From the NCBI GenBank assembly GCA_900314855.1, contig OMWZ01000001.1:62001-126000 (forward strand): a DNA stretch of 64,000 nt. The letters run 5' to 3'. Within the stretch, counting starts at the first letter, position 1, and each line of letters starts with the position of its first letter. The position numbers were made by a program, and so were the translations under genes. This stretch comes from an uncultured Selenomonadales bacterium. GTDB taxonomy: Bacteria; Bacillota; Negativicutes; Acidaminococcales; Acidaminococcaceae. Below are positions 25,826-36,044 of this stretch, piece by piece. The notes under the pieces were generated by a model that saw only the letters and a list, made by a program, of their open reading frames with translations, was not told the origin of the DNA and made no database searches.

Positions 25826-26365
25826 ATGTTCCAGTTTTATGCAGACCGGACCCCGGCGCCCGCCGGGACCCGGTCTTTTTTCCCAAAAACGGTTTCTGTG
25901 GTTGTAGTAGTGCTTTTTGTTTTATTGGTACTGCTCGGATGGTATGGAAACCAGCTGATCATCGCAATCATTCCGGAAAACGGCCTGCCGATCCAGACTT
26001 TTACGGTCGGGCAGGGCGGGGAGTGGCGGTACCATTATACCCATTCCGTGCAACAGACTCCCTGTGACGAATATTTCCGTGTGGATGGTCCGGACGCCAT
26101 GGTCATGACCCATACGGTTTATGAATCTTTTGGCGTGGGCCTGCCGTATGATGCCAACGACGGCCGTTTCAGGATCCTGGACAAACAAGGCAAATTCGAC
26201 ATGGAAATGAATCGTCCGTACAAGGTCCTGCGTTTCCGTACGGCTGTACAGGCCCGTCCCAAAATATTCCACGGAGAGAGGCAGTATGATCTCTGCGATT
26301 TATATGGGCAGGGGACCCTGGTTACGGTTCGGGCCTTGAAACGATATCAGTCCTGGGTGTGGTAG
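25826..26365 (+). CDS. DUF1850 protein, TRAP-associated
   Basis: A 179-residue protein taken from ATG 25826, with AGGAAAG upstream; an earlier in-frame TTG has no ribosome site. One membrane span covers about residues 22-45 (VSVVVVVLFVLLVLLGW). The outward part carries the DUF1850 signature YTHSVQQTPCDEYFRV followed by SFGVGLPYDAND. DUF1850 genes are commonly found beside TAXI TRAP genes, as here, lying between the binding protein and the fused permease. An accessory role at the membrane is likely; its mechanism is unknown. Confidence 0.85.
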   Translation: MFQFYADRTPAPAGTRSFFPKTVSVVVVVLFVLLVLLGWYGNQLIIAIIPENGLPIQTFTVGQGGEWRYHYTHSVQQTPCDEYFRVDGPDAMVMTHTVYESFGVGLPYDANDGRFRILDKQGKFDMEMNRPYKVLRFRTAVQARPKIFHGERQYDLCDLYGQGTLVTVRALKRYQSWVW

Positions 26366-26435
26366 ATGCCTCGACGAAGTTCCCCACGGCGTTTCGTGCA
26401 GGAACCCAATAGAATGAAAGGATGTGAGGTTCAAT

Positions 26436-28394
26436 ATGTCTGATGAAACAAAAAAGACTACCACTGCGGCGGAGATGTCTGCAGACGAGGTGCTGAAAAA
26501 ATACGATAAGGAATCCAATACGAGGGATCCCAAAGGATTTTGGGGAATCTTGATTTCCGCCGTCTGCATCCTCTTTGCCGTCTTTCAATTGTACACGGCG
26601 ATTTTTGGCGTCCTGGACGCCCACTTGCAGCGTACGATCCACCTGGCTTTTGGCCTGTGCCTGATTTTCCTGCTTTACCCGGCCCGGAAATCCTGGTCCC
26701 GGGAGAAGATGAATCCTCTGGACGTGCTGTTTGCCGTCCTGAGCGTAGGGGCCACGATGTATCTCGTTGTTGAGTACCAGGAACTGGTCCTGCGCGCCGG
26801 CATGAACACGCAGCAGGACATCATCATCGGCCTGATCGGCACGATTCTCATTTTTGAGGCTGCGCGCCGCACGGTGGGCTGGCCTATGATTATCGTTGCC
26901 CTGGTCTTCGTGGCCTATGCTTTCCTGGGTCCTTATATGCCGGGAATCATGGCTCACCGTGGCGTCGGGTTCGACGAACTGGTCAGCCATCTCTATTACA
27001 CGACAGAAGGAATTTTCGGCGTGCCGATGGGCGTATCGTCGACCTTCATCTACCTGTTTATCCTCTTTGGCGCTTACCTGGAAGCCACTGGGCTGGGACG
27101 TTTCTTTATCGACCTGGCCAATGCCCTGGCGGGCTGGGCTGTCGGCGGTCCTGCGAAAGTGGCCGTCCTGTCGTCGGGCCTGATGGGTACCGTTTCCGGT
27201 TCTTCTGTCGCCAATGTGGCCGGCACGGGTTCCTTCACGATTCCCATGATGAAGAAACTGGGCTACCGGCCTTCCTTCGCCGGCGCCGTCGAAGCGGCGG
27301 CTTCTACGGGCGGCCAGCTGATGCCTCCGGTCATGGGGGCCGCGGCCTTCCTTATGGCGGAATTTGTCGGTACGCCGTATATCAACATCGTCAAAGCGGC
27401 CGTTATTCCGGCAATCCTGTACTATACGGGCATTTGGCTTGGCGTCCACTATGAGGCGAAAAAGTACGGCTTGAAAGGCACGCCGCGGGAAGAGTTGCCG
27501 AAGTTTGGTCCCCTGCTGCGGGAAAAGGGCCACTTGGCCGTGCCGCTGATTGTCATTGTCTACCTGCTTGTATCGGGCTATACGCCCATGCGGGCCGCCC
27601 TGTATGCTATCGGCCTGACCATCGTCTGCGCCTGCCTGCGGAAAAACACGCGCATTACGTTCCGGGATTTTGTCAACGGCCTGATCAACGGGTCCAAGGG
27701 CGTCCTGGGGGTGTTGATTGCCTGCGCCACCGCGGGGATTATCATCGGTGTCGTCACGAAGACCGGCGTCGGCCTGAAATTGGCGACGGCCCTGCTGGAT
27801 CTGGCCGGCGGCCGATTGATCCCGGCCATGTTTTTCACCATGATCACGTCCCTGATCCTGGGCATGGGCGTACCGACGACGGCCAACTACGTCATCACGT
27901 CGACCATTGCGGCCCCGGCCCTGGTCCAGATGCACGTCCCCGTCCTGGCAGCCCATATGTTCGCCTTTTACTTCGGCATTGTGGCCGACGTGACTCCGCC
28001 CGTGGCCTTGGCGGCTTACGCCGGGTCGGGCATTGCCGGCGCCAACCCCATGAAGACTGGCGTCAATGCGGCGAAGCTGGCGATCGCGGCCTTCATTGTG
28101 CCGTACATCTTCGTTTTGGCACCGGAGCTGCTCATGATCAACGCGACCTTCCTGACGGTCGCCCTGTCCATGATAACGGCCATTTTCGGCATGTGGGGCC
28201 TGTCTCTGGCCATGATTGGCTTCTGTCAGCATGTCCTGAGCATTGCCCAGCGCATCCTCTTCTTCCTGGGCGGTCTCTGCCTGATTATTCCGGGTACGTA
28301 CACGGATTTGGCCGGCGTCGCCATTCTCGTCGTCGCCTTCCTGTGGCAGAAACGCAACACTGGCGGTCCTCTGCCGAATGTGAGAGAGGACTGA
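26436..28394 (+). CDS. TRAP transporter permease, fused 4TM/12TM (DctQM) type
   Basis: A 652-residue inner-membrane protein combining the small (DctQ-like) and large (DctM-like) TRAP subunits, the arrangement usual for TAXI systems. The start is ATG 26436 behind GTGAGG; a GTG four codons earlier overlaps the ribosome site. A charged cytoplasmic N-terminus of about 45 residues precedes many hydrophobic spans. TRAP signatures include GLMGTVSGSSVANVAGTGSF, AAASTGGQLMPPVMGAAAF and LGMGVPTTANYVITSTIAAP. Ion-gradient-driven uptake of the ligand caught by the upstream lipoprotein is expected. A strong terminator follows. Confidence 0.95.
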   Translation: MSDETKKTTTAAEMSADEVLKKYDKESNTRDPKGFWGILISAVCILFAVFQLYTAIFGVLDAHLQRTIHLAFGLCLIFLLYPARKSWSREKMNPLDVLFAVLSVGATMYLVVEYQELVLRAGMNTQQDIIIGLIGTILIFEAARRTVGWPMIIVALVFVAYAFLGPYMPGIMAHRGVGFDELVSHLYYTTEGIFGVPMGVSSTFIYLFILFGAYLEATGLGRFFIDLANALAGWAVGGPAKVAVLSSGLMGTVSGSSVANVAGTGSFTIPMMKKLGYRPSFAGAVEAAASTGGQLMPPVMGAAAFLMAEFVGTPYINIVKAAVIPAILYYTGIWLGVHYEAKKYGLKGTPREELPKFGPLLREKGHLAVPLIVIVYLLVSGYTPMRAALYAIGLTIVCACLRKNTRITFRDFVNGLINGSKGVLGVLIACATAGIIIGVVTKTGVGLKLATALLDLAGGRLIPAMFFTMITSLILGMGVPTTANYVITSTIAAPALVQMHVPVLAAHMFAFYFGIVADVTPPVALAAYAGSGIAGANPMKTGVNAAKLAIAAFIVPYIFVLAPELLMINATFLTVALSMITAIFGMWGLSLAMIGFCQHVLSIAQRILFFLGGLCLIIPGTYTDLAGVAILVVAFLWQKRNTGGPLPNVRED

Positions 28395-28461
28395 CACGCG
28401 GGAGAGAGTTGTTGCCGCCCGGAAGGCCTGGCGCCCCTCGAAGCACGTCCTTCGTTTTTCC

Positions 28462-28499
28462 GAAGCTGTCCTGTGGATACACGGGGCAGCTTCTTTTTT
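28462..28499 (+). terminator. Rho-independent terminator of the TRAP operon
   Basis: GAAGCTGTCCTGTG pairs with CACGGGGCAGCTTC (two G-T pairs) across a GATA loop, followed by six T. Confidence 0.92.
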
Positions 28500-28574
28500 C
28501 TCTTTTTATATGTAAGAAATCACTTGTATTTCACATTTATTTCACAATTAGGAAAGAGGTAGGCAAACAAACAA

Positions 28575-28603
28575 TTGTTTTTGGCCCGCGTTTGCGGTAT
28601 AAT
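28575..28603 (+). promoter_or_regulatory. sigma-A promoter of the RNase J gene
   Basis: TTGTTT, a 17-base spacer and a perfect TATAAT lie about 85 bases upstream of the TTG start. Confidence 0.8.
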
Positions 28604-28688
28604 GGGCACAGAGTGAATGGAACGGCTGCATTACCTATTTAATACAGAGAGAATTCGTTCGGAAAAAATTGAATCTGGAGGTATAGTT

Positions 28689-30353
28689 TTGGAAAAAACA
28701 CAGAAAAAAGTAAATATCATTCCTTTGGGCGGTCTTGGTGAAATCGGAAAGAACATGACCGTGTTCCGTTATGGGAATGACATGATTTTGCTCGACGCGG
28801 GCCTTATGTTCCCGGAAGATGACATGCTTGGCATCGATTTGGTGATTCCCGACATCACCTATTTGATAGAAAACCAGGATAAGCTGCGGGGGATTTTCCT
28901 GACCCACGGCCACGAAGACCATATCGGCGCCTTGCCGTATATCCTGAAACAGCTGGACGTGCCGGTCTACGGCACGGCCCTGACCCTGGGTATCCTGGAA
29001 GGACGCCTGGAAGAAGCCGGCGTTTCGACCGCCAACCTGAATACGATCAAATCGGGCGACCGCATCCGCGCGGGCGCTTTTAAACTGGAATTCATCCGCG
29101 TGAACCACAGCATCCCCGATGCTATTTCCGTGGCTATTCATACGCCGATTGGCCTGATTATCCACACGGGCGACTTCAAGATCGACCAGACGCCCGTGGA
29201 CGGGCAGGTCATGGAACTGAACCGTTTTGCCGAATACGGGGACCGGGGGGTCCTGTTGCTCATGGCGGACAGCACCAACGCAGAACGGCCCGGGTACACG
29301 CCCAGTGAAAAAAAGGTCGGGGAGACCTTCGACAACGAATTCCGCCATGCGGAAAACCGCATTATCATCGCCACGTTCTCGTCGAACGTACACCGTATCC
29401 AGCAGATTTGCGATACCGCCGTGCGGTATCGTCGCAAGGTTGCCGTTATTGGGCGCAGCATGCAGAATGTGGTGCGCATCTCCCTGGAACTGGGCTATCT
29501 GAGCGTACCCGAGGGAACGATTATCGATATCGACGAGACGCGGAATTATACGAATGACAAGGTTGTCATCATCTGTACGGGCAGCCAGGGCGAACCCATG
29601 TCGGCCTTGACCCGCATGTCCGTCGGCGAAAACCGCAAGGTATCCATTGTTCCCGGGGACACGGTCATCATTTCCGCGTCTCCGATTCCGGGCAATGAAA
29701 AGATGGTCTCCAATACGATCAATCACCTGTACATGCTCGGGGCCGATGTGGTCTACGAAAAAGCGAATGGGGTCCACGTGTCGGGGCATGCCAGCCAGGA
29801 AGAGCTGAAAATCATGCAGAACCTGGTCCGGCCGAAGTTCTTTATGCCGGTCCACGGGGAATATCGCCATCTGATCAAACATGCCGGCCTGGCCATTGCC
29901 CGCGGCATGGACAAGAAGAATATCGTTATTGCCGAAAACGGCTCGATTGTCGAACTGACGCGCAACCGCATCGGCATCAACGGCAAAGTCCCGTCGGGCA
30001 AGGTCCTCATTGATGGACTGGGGGTCGGCGACGTAGGGAATATTGTCCTCCGCGACCGCCGCCAGCTGTCCCAAGATGGCATCATGATTGTCGTCGTCGG
30101 CATCGACAAGGCGACGAACCGCGTCATGAGCGGGCCTGACATCGTGTCCCGCGGGTTCGTCTATGTCCGTGAGGCCGAAGACCTTATGGACCAGGCGAAG
30201 GCCAAGGTCCAGAACGCTTTGAACAAATGTGAAGACAACAACGTAACGGAATGGTCGGCCATCAAAGGCGCCATTCGCGACAGCCTGGGCCGCTTCCTCT
30301 TCGACAAGACGAGACGGCGCCCCATGATTCTGCCGATTATTATGGAAGTTTAA
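28689..30353 (+). CDS. rnj: ribonuclease J
   Basis: A metallo-beta-lactamase/beta-CASP nuclease with 5'-3' exonuclease and endonuclease activity, central to mRNA decay and rRNA maturation in bacteria lacking RNase E. The chosen start is TTG 28689, with TGGAGG 8 bases upstream, giving 554 residues, the usual family length. The N-terminus IIPLGGLGEIGKNM is typical. The zinc motif is H73-G-H75-E-D77-H78, and beta-CASP motifs include ICTGSQGEPMSAL and HVSGHASQEELK. It lies upstream of ftsK, and rnjB holds a similar position in Bacillus. Only one rnj copy is seen in the window. Confidence 0.95.
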   Translation: MEKTQKKVNIIPLGGLGEIGKNMTVFRYGNDMILLDAGLMFPEDDMLGIDLVIPDITYLIENQDKLRGIFLTHGHEDHIGALPYILKQLDVPVYGTALTLGILEGRLEEAGVSTANLNTIKSGDRIRAGAFKLEFIRVNHSIPDAISVAIHTPIGLIIHTGDFKIDQTPVDGQVMELNRFAEYGDRGVLLLMADSTNAERPGYTPSEKKVGETFDNEFRHAENRIIIATFSSNVHRIQQICDTAVRYRRKVAVIGRSMQNVVRISLELGYLSVPEGTIIDIDETRNYTNDKVVIICTGSQGEPMSALTRMSVGENRKVSIVPGDTVIISASPIPGNEKMVSNTINHLYMLGADVVYEKANGVHVSGHASQEELKIMQNLVRPKFFMPVHGEYRHLIKHAGLAIARGMDKKNIVIAENGSIVELTRNRIGINGKVPSGKVLIDGLGVGDVGNIVLRDRRQLSQDGIMIVVVGIDKATNRVMSGPDIVSRGFVYVREAEDLMDQAKAKVQNALNKCEDNNVTEWSAIKGAIRDSLGRFLFDKTRRRPMILPIIMEV

Positions 30354-30420
30354 ATAGGGAAAAAACAGGGACGGGTCTTCTTCCAGGCTCGTCCCTGCCA
30401 CGTCCTATTGAGGAACCCTC

Positions 30421-33213
30421 ATGACGACAAGAAAACGCACGACCCGGGAAAACAGAACGGCGTTGCCCCGCACCGAAGGATATGAGGCGCGGATGAGAAA
30501 ACAGCGGCGCAACAAGCGGATCAAAGGACTTGTCCTGGTGATCTTGGCCTTGTTGTGCCTTCTTTCCTATTTCGGTATCATCCAAGGCTCCCTCGGCACG
30601 ATTCTGGCGGACTTTTTGCGGTACGGTTTCGGCCTGGGGGCACTGGCGGTTCCCTTGTTCCTGCTGGTCTGCGGGTTCGGGTTCGCTGTTTCCCTGCGGA
30701 ATTACGTGCTTACCAGGGAGTTTTGGATTCTTTGGGCAGGTTTTTTGTGCCTTTTGGGAATCCTGCAGCATTTCTTTGTCCCAGTGGACGATCTGTTTAC
30801 GCCCCACCTGTTGCCCCAGGGTGGCGGCCTGGCCGGAGCCCTGCTGCTGGCGGCCCTGCGCAAGGGATTGGGCGTAATGGGGGCGGCCATCGCTGTCCTC
30901 GCGGGTTTTTTGGCCAGTCTTTTGGGAACGGCCTGGAATCTGGGCCTTTTTCATCGGGAGCCGACGGAAACGGAGGAGCCCTTCGCAGGCACGGACCGTC
31001 CGGTTCTTCCTCCTGCGGCGCAAAAAGAATCCCGTCCGGTTGCGGCGGATGCGCCGAATCGCCTGCCGTCCTTGTTTTCCCACTCGTATCGGGAAAAAGG
31101 GGAGGAAATCCCGCGCCGCACTTCCCTGGACGTGTACCAGGATGAAGATTTTTCCGAGTTCAACAAAGATGTGCGGAAGAAATCGGCCTTCAAACGGATT
31201 TTGGATTTCGGGCATCGCCTGACGGCGGTCGAAGAAGCGGAGGAGGACGGGTATGTGTCCCGTCCCGTCGGCGAGGCCTGTCAGCCCCCGGCGGACGAAG
31301 GGCCGGCATTGGCCACGATTTATCCGGAAACACAGGAAACGATTGTCCTCCGTCCCCGCCGCGCCGGGGAGGGGGCCGGGACAAGGGAGTCCGGCCGCGC
31401 GGAAGGAACGGGCGCGGAAGCGCCCCTGAAGGATCCCGGCGCGGTGCTGAAGCCCTTTGCCGCCCAACAACAGGAAGAAGACAATGCCATGAAGATTGCC
31501 AGGGCGGCCACGGAGGCAGCGGAAACAGGGGGGGAAGATCCGGCGCCCGCCTCCGACGCTGCCGGCGAACCCGTGCCGGCCACGGCCGGCCTTGGGGAAC
31601 CCCTTCCTCCCACGGACGCCGGGGAATGGGAAAGTGCGGTGGTCCCAGCTGCCCCAGCCGGAACGGAACCAACCCCTGCAGCGGCTTCGGAAAATTCCCC
31701 CGCGGCCGGGGCAGGAGAGGGAGACGACCGTCCGGTCCCCGTCTCCCCCTATCGGTTCCCGCCCCTGAGTCTTTTACAGGAAAGCGTGAAAACGGATCCG
31801 CGCAACTACCAGGAAGAAATCGCTGAAAAGGTGCGGATTCTGGAACAGACCCTGGCGGACTTCAAGGTTAATGCCAAGGTGGTCCACGCGACGCGGGGCC
31901 CGTCAGTCACGCGGTTCGAACTGCATCCGGCGCCGGGGGTAAAGGTCAGTGCTGTCGTGAACCTGGCCGATGACATTGCGCTGCGCCTGGCTGCGCCGGG
32001 CGTCCGTGTGGAAGCGCCCATTCCGGGCAAGGCGGCCATCGGGATCGAAGCGCCGAATACGACGAACGATCCGGTCAACTTCCGGGAGGTCGTGGACAAC
32101 GAAGTGATCCGCAAGGATCCGTCCAAACTGTGTATCGGCCTGGGCCGGGATATCAGCGGCAACATCATTCCCATCGACTTGGCCAAGATGCCCCATCTGC
32201 TTATCGCCGGTTCCACGGGCAGCGGCAAGTCCGTGTGCGTCAACACGCTCATTGCGGGGATTTTGTATAAGGCGCGGCCGGATGAAGTGAAACTGATCCT
32301 CGTCGACCCGAAGGTCGTCGAGTTGACCAACTACAATGGCATTCCCCATTTGCTCGTCCCCGTCGTGACGGATGCCAAGAAGGCCGCTTCGGCACTGCAC
32401 TGGGCCGTGGCGGAAATGGAACGGAGATACCAGTCTTTCGCGGACAATCATGTCCGGGACATCCGTTCCTACAATGAGCAGGCCAGGGAAAAGATGCCGT
32501 TTATCGTCATCGTCATCGACGAAATGAGTGATTTGATGATGGTGGCCAAGGCAGACGTGGAAGACGCGATTTTGCGCCTGGCCCAGAAGGCCCGTGCCTG
32601 TGGCATCCATCTGGTCCTGGCGACACAGCGTCCGTCTGTCGACGTGATTACGGGCATCGTAAAGGCGAACATCCCGTCGCGCATTGCTTTTGCCGTCGCC
32701 TCGTTGACGGACTCGCGCACCATCCTCGACATGGGCGGCGCGGAAAAACTGCTTGGCAAAGGCGATATGCTCTTTTCGCCCATCGGGACGAACAAGCCCC
32801 TGCGCGTCCAGGGCGCGTTCGTCAGTGACGCGGAGCTGAACCGCGTGACGGAATTCATCAAAAACCAGGCCATTCCGGTGACATACAGTGACGAAGTGAC
32901 GTCGGTGGAACTGCCCAGCGACAGCCACGCGGGAAAGGACCCCGACGGTGGGGAACTGTCGGTCGGCGAGCAGGATGAACTGCTGGACGACGCGATTCGT
33001 GTGGTCCTGGAAATGGGCCAGGCTTCGGCTTCCATGCTGCAGCGGAGGTTCCGGGTCGGGTACAACCGCGCGGCCCGGCTGGTGGACAAGATGGAAGAAC
33101 TGGGTATCGTGGGGCCTGCCGTAGGCAGCAAGCCCCGGGAATTGAAGATGACTCCCCAACAAGTGGAACAGGTGTATTTAAGGCAGGGTGAAGACGATGG
33201 CAACGGAAATTGA
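30421..33213 (+). CDS. ftsK: DNA translocase FtsK/SpoIIIE
   Basis: A septal DNA pump that moves chromosome termini during division. The 930-residue protein starts with a basic cytoplasmic segment, then four membrane spans within about residues 38-180. A long, low-complexity Pro/Ala/Glu-rich linker covers about 200-440. The alpha-beta motor domain has Walker A GSTGSGKS (597-604), [15 protein letters not shown] and the [15 protein letters not shown] motif. The C-terminal gamma winged helix ([19 protein letters not shown]) should read KOPS-type sequences. It follows RNase J by 67 bases and overlaps the next gene. Confidence 0.96.
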   Translation: MTTRKRTTRENRTALPRTEGYEARMRKQRRNKRIKGLVLVILALLCLLSYFGIIQGSLGTILADFLRYGFGLGALAVPLFLLVCGFGFAVSLRNYVLTREFWILWAGFLCLLGILQHFFVPVDDLFTPHLLPQGGGLAGALLLAALRKGLGVMGAAIAVLAGFLASLLGTAWNLGLFHREPTETEEPFAGTDRPVLPPAAQKESRPVAADAPNRLPSLFSHSYREKGEEIPRRTSLDVYQDEDFSEFNKDVRKKSAFKRILDFGHRLTAVEEAEEDGYVSRPVGEACQPPADEGPALATIYPETQETIVLRPRRAGEGAGTRESGRAEGTGAEAPLKDPGAVLKPFAAQQQEEDNAMKIARAATEAAETGGEDPAPASDAAGEPVPATAGLGEPLPPTDAGEWESAVVPAAPAGTEPTPAAASENSPAAGAGEGDDRPVPVSPYRFPPLSLLQESVKTDPRNYQEEIAEKVRILEQTLADFKVNAKVVHATRGPSVTRFELHPAPGVKVSAVVNLADDIALRLAAPGVRVEAPIPGKAAIGIEAPNTTNDPVNFREVVDNEVIRKDPSKLCIGLGRDISGNIIPIDLAKMPHLLIAGSTGSGKSVCVNTLIAGILYKARPDEVKLILVDPKVVELTNYNGIPHLLVPVVTDAKKAASALHWAVAEMERRYQSFADNHVRDIRSYNEQAREKMPFIVIVIDEMSDLMMVAKADVEDAILRLAQKARACGIHLVLATQRPSVDVITGIVKANIPSRIAFAVASLTDSRTILDMGGAEKLLGKGDMLFSPIGTNKPLRVQGAFVSDAELNRVTEFIKNQAIPVTYSDEVTSVELPSDSHAGKDPDGGELSVGEQDELLDDAIRVVLEMGQASASMLQRRFRVGYNRAARLVDKMEELGIVGPAVGSKPRELKMTPQQVEQVYLRQGEDDGNGN

Positions 33214-34057
33214 AAAAACCGCAGAAACCGGACAGGAAATGGCTCCTGCCGCAACGACTTCCGTCGGGGCAATCCTTCGCGAAGAGAGAGAGAGGCAGGG
33301 GATTTCCCTGGAGGACGTGGCGCGCAAAACCAATATTCGCCTGAATTATTTGGACTCCATCGAGCAGGATCGTTTCAACGCCGTGCCCGGGGATGTCTTT
33401 GTGCGCGGTATTATCCGCCGGTACGGGAATTTTCTCGGACTGGACGGGCTGGACCTGGTCCGGCAGTATCGCGCGTCCCACGCCGTGGAAGGGGAGTCCC
33501 AGACCCATGCGCTGCCTGTGCGGGAATCGCATAACGTGCATATCCGCCCTTCCTTTAAGTCGAACCGAGAAACCGGTTCCGGGTTGGGCACGAACCATAA
33601 AGCCTGGTGGCTTGCCCTGCTGCTGGTGGCCGCGCTGGCCCTGGCAGCCGGACTCTACGTCTACAGCGGTGGGCGGCAGGCCCTGTCGGGCCCTCGTTCT
33701 TTCCTGCCATCGTTCCTGTCGGGACGCGCGGCGACGCAGGAGAATAAGGCACCGGCGGCCCCGCGTGCGGACCGTGACGGAGACGCCGCCGCCCGCGTGC
33801 CGGCCGAAGCGGAAAAGACGACCCTGGAAATTCGGGTGGTCCGGGAAAAATGCTGGCTCGAAGTGACGGAAGAAGGGGGCCGTGTCCTGTATTCGGGAAC
33901 CTTGACCAAGGGACAGCACCAGTCCTTTGCCAGCACGAAGTCCCTCACCCTCGTCATGGGATATCCGCCGGCCCTCGAAATTGTCCATAATGGGGTCAAA
34001 CTGCCGGCTATTTCCCATCCCGGAACGGTGGAACGGACCTTTGGTCCGGCAAAATGA
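33197..34057 (+). CDS. RodZ-like helix-turn-helix membrane protein
   Basis: A 286-residue bitopic protein. An N-terminal HTH_25 domain (about residues 22-90: [44 protein letters not shown]) is followed by a linker, one membrane span (about 137-157, [17 protein letters not shown]) and an outer DUF4115-type beta domain ([19 protein letters not shown]). This layout is that of RodZ/YmfM, which links MreB to the elongation machinery. The ATG at 33197 overlaps the end of ftsK by 17 bases, so it is co-translated. Bacillus has ymfM in the same neighbourhood. Confidence 0.88.
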   Translation: MATEIEKTAETGQEMAPAATTSVGAILREERERQGISLEDVARKTNIRLNYLDSIEQDRFNAVPGDVFVRGIIRRYGNFLGLDGLDLVRQYRASHAVEGESQTHALPVRESHNVHIRPSFKSNRETGSGLGTNHKAWWLALLLVAALALAAGLYVYSGGRQALSGPRSFLPSFLSGRAATQENKAPAAPRADRDGDAAARVPAEAEKTTLEIRVVREKCWLEVTEEGGRVLYSGTLTKGQHQSFASTKSLTLVMGYPPALEIVHNGVKLPAISHPGTVERTFGPAK

Positions 34058-34090
34058 CCGGATACAGCTGCTTGAAGAAATGAGGTCCCT

Positions 34091-36034
34091 ATGACACAGA
34101 ATTTCCTTCCCGTCTGCCGGGAAGATATGGAGGCACGCGGCTGGGAACAGGCGGATTTCCTGTTTGTCAGCGGCGATGCCTATGTCGACCATCCTTCCTT
34201 TGCCCCGGCGGTCATCGGCCGCGTCCTGGAAGCGGAAGGGTATAAGGTCGCGATCCTGGCCCAGCCGGACTGGCACGACCCGTCTGCCTGGACGGCCATG
34301 GGCAAGCCCCGCCTCGGCGTCCTGGTCTGCGGCGGCAATCTTGACTCCATGCTTTGCCATTATACGGCGGCCCGCAAACCGCGGACCGTCGACAAATACA
34401 CGCCGGGCGGTGTCATGGGACGCCGCCCGGACCACGCGACGGCCGTGTATGCCCGTATAGCGAAACAGATCTGGCCGGACCTGCCTGTCGTCATCGGCGG
34501 CATCGAAGCCAGCCTGCGGCGTTTTGTCCACTACGATTACTGGGAGGACGCGCTGCGTCCGTCTATCCTGGCGGACTGCGGCGCTGACCTTTTGATCTGC
34601 GGGATGGGGGAGACGGCCATTAAAGAAGTGGCTGCCTATCTGGCCGGGGGAGCTTCCGGAGATGATCTCCATTACATCCGCGGGACGGCCTATGTCACGG
34701 ACCGCCTTGACGGGATCGAAGATCCGGTCCTGCTTCCGTCTTTTGCGGCGATCCGTCAGGACAAGGTCGGGTTGGCCCGGGCCTATCACCTGCAGAACCT
34801 GAATTTCGATCCCTTCTACGGCAAAACCCTGGTCCAGGAGATGGCGCCGGGGCAGTATGTCGTCCAGAACCATGCCGTCCTGCCGTTGACGGAAGCGGAA
34901 ATGGATGCCATCTACGATTTGCCGTACACCCGCCAATGGCACCCCATGTACGACAGCGCCGGCGGGGTCAGCGCCCTGGAAGAGGTCAAATTCAGCATCG
35001 TGAGTTGCCGCGGCTGTTTCGGCAGTTGCTCTTTCTGCGCCATCCATGCCCACCAGGGACGTATCATTCAGGCGCGGAGCCACGCGTCTATCCTGCGCGA
35101 GGCGAAGGAGTTGACGACCCTGCCGGATTTCAAGGGTTACATCAACGATGTCGGGGGGCCGACGGCGAACTTCCGTCATCCGGCTTGCCGGAAGCAGCTG
35201 ACCCAGGGAGCGTGCAGCTTCCGTCAGTGCCTCTTCCCGGAACCGTGCCCCAACCTGGATGCGGACCACAGCGATTATGTGGTCCTGCTGCGGGAGTTGC
35301 GCGCACTGCCCGGCGTGAAGAAGGTCTTTATCCGCTCGGGCATCCGGTATGATTACCTGCTGGCGGACAAGAAACGGGAGTTCCTCGACGAATTGTGCCG
35401 GTATCATGTGAGCGGCCAGCTCAAGGTAGCGCCGGAACACATTGCCCCGCCGGTCCTGAAACGGATGGGAAAACCCGGGAAGGAAGTCTATCTCCGGTTT
35501 GTCCGGGAGTTTCAAAAGAAGAACCGTGAAATCGGGAAGGAACAGTACCTGGTCCCGTATTTCATTTCCAGTCATCCGGGCTGTACGTTGCGCAACGCCG
35601 TGGAATTGTCCGAATTCCTGCGGGATACGGGACGGCGGCCGGAACAGGTCCAGGATTTCATTCCCACGCCGGGCAGCGCTTCGACAGCCATGTATTATGC
35701 CGGGGTGGATCCCTATACCATGGAAAAGGTCTATGTGACCCGTAATCCCCACGAAAAGGCCATGCAGCGCGCCCTGATGCAGTATACAAACCCCCGTAAT
35801 TACCGCCTGGTCGCGGAAGCCCTGCGCCAGGCCGGCCGGGAAGATTTGATCGGCCATGGGCAGCAGTGTCTGATCGCGCCGGAAGGCCCCGGTCCGGTCC
35901 GGCCCCGTTCCCGCGGAAACGGCGCTTCCGCAAAAGTGGGGACCCGTCCGGTCGGCCGTCCCGACGGCCCGGCGGGGACACGCGGCGGCAGCCGCCGCGA
36001 CGGACGGGTCGGAAAGGGAAAACGCTCGAAATGA
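34091..36034 (+). CDS. YgiQ-family radical SAM protein
   Basis: A 647-residue radical SAM enzyme of unknown reaction. The [4Fe-4S] motif is C309-x3-C313-x2-C316 in CRGCFGSCSFCAIHAH. The N-terminal region has the cobalamin-binding-like stretch of YgiQ proteins (RPDHATAVYARIAKQIWPD, VIGGIEASLRRFVHYDYW). The C-terminal region has SHPGCTLRNAVELSEFLRD and QVQDFIPTPGSASTAMYY, followed by an Arg/Gly/Pro-rich tail of about 45 residues that may bind nucleic acid. It lies between rodZ and a small lipoprotein gene. A radical SAM enzyme of this kind releases 5'-deoxyadenosine, relevant to the salvage operon further right. Confidence 0.9.
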   Translation: MTQNFLPVCREDMEARGWEQADFLFVSGDAYVDHPSFAPAVIGRVLEAEGYKVAILAQPDWHDPSAWTAMGKPRLGVLVCGGNLDSMLCHYTAARKPRTVDKYTPGGVMGRRPDHATAVYARIAKQIWPDLPVVIGGIEASLRRFVHYDYWEDALRPSILADCGADLLICGMGETAIKEVAAYLAGGASGDDLHYIRGTAYVTDRLDGIEDPVLLPSFAAIRQDKVGLARAYHLQNLNFDPFYGKTLVQEMAPGQYVVQNHAVLPLTEAEMDAIYDLPYTRQWHPMYDSAGGVSALEEVKFSIVSCRGCFGSCSFCAIHAHQGRIIQARSHASILREAKELTTLPDFKGYINDVGGPTANFRHPACRKQLTQGACSFRQCLFPEPCPNLDADHSDYVVLLRELRALPGVKKVFIRSGIRYDYLLADKKREFLDELCRYHVSGQLKVAPEHIAPPVLKRMGKPGKEVYLRFVREFQKKNREIGKEQYLVPYFISSHPGCTLRNAVELSEFLRDTGRRPEQVQDFIPTPGSASTAMYYAGVDPYTMEKVYVTRNPHEKAMQRALMQYTNPRNYRLVAEALRQAGREDLIGHGQQCLIAPEGPGPVRPRSRGNGASAKVGTRPVGRPDGPAGTRGGSRRDGRVGKGKRSK

Positions 36035-36044
36035 GGAGTTTGGC

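Noticed and set aside
30366-30397. CAGGGACG / CGTCCCTG hairpin between RNase J and ftsK as a terminator
   Set aside because: The T run lies only on the minus strand, where no gene ends; on the plus strand there is none, so RNase J may read into ftsK.
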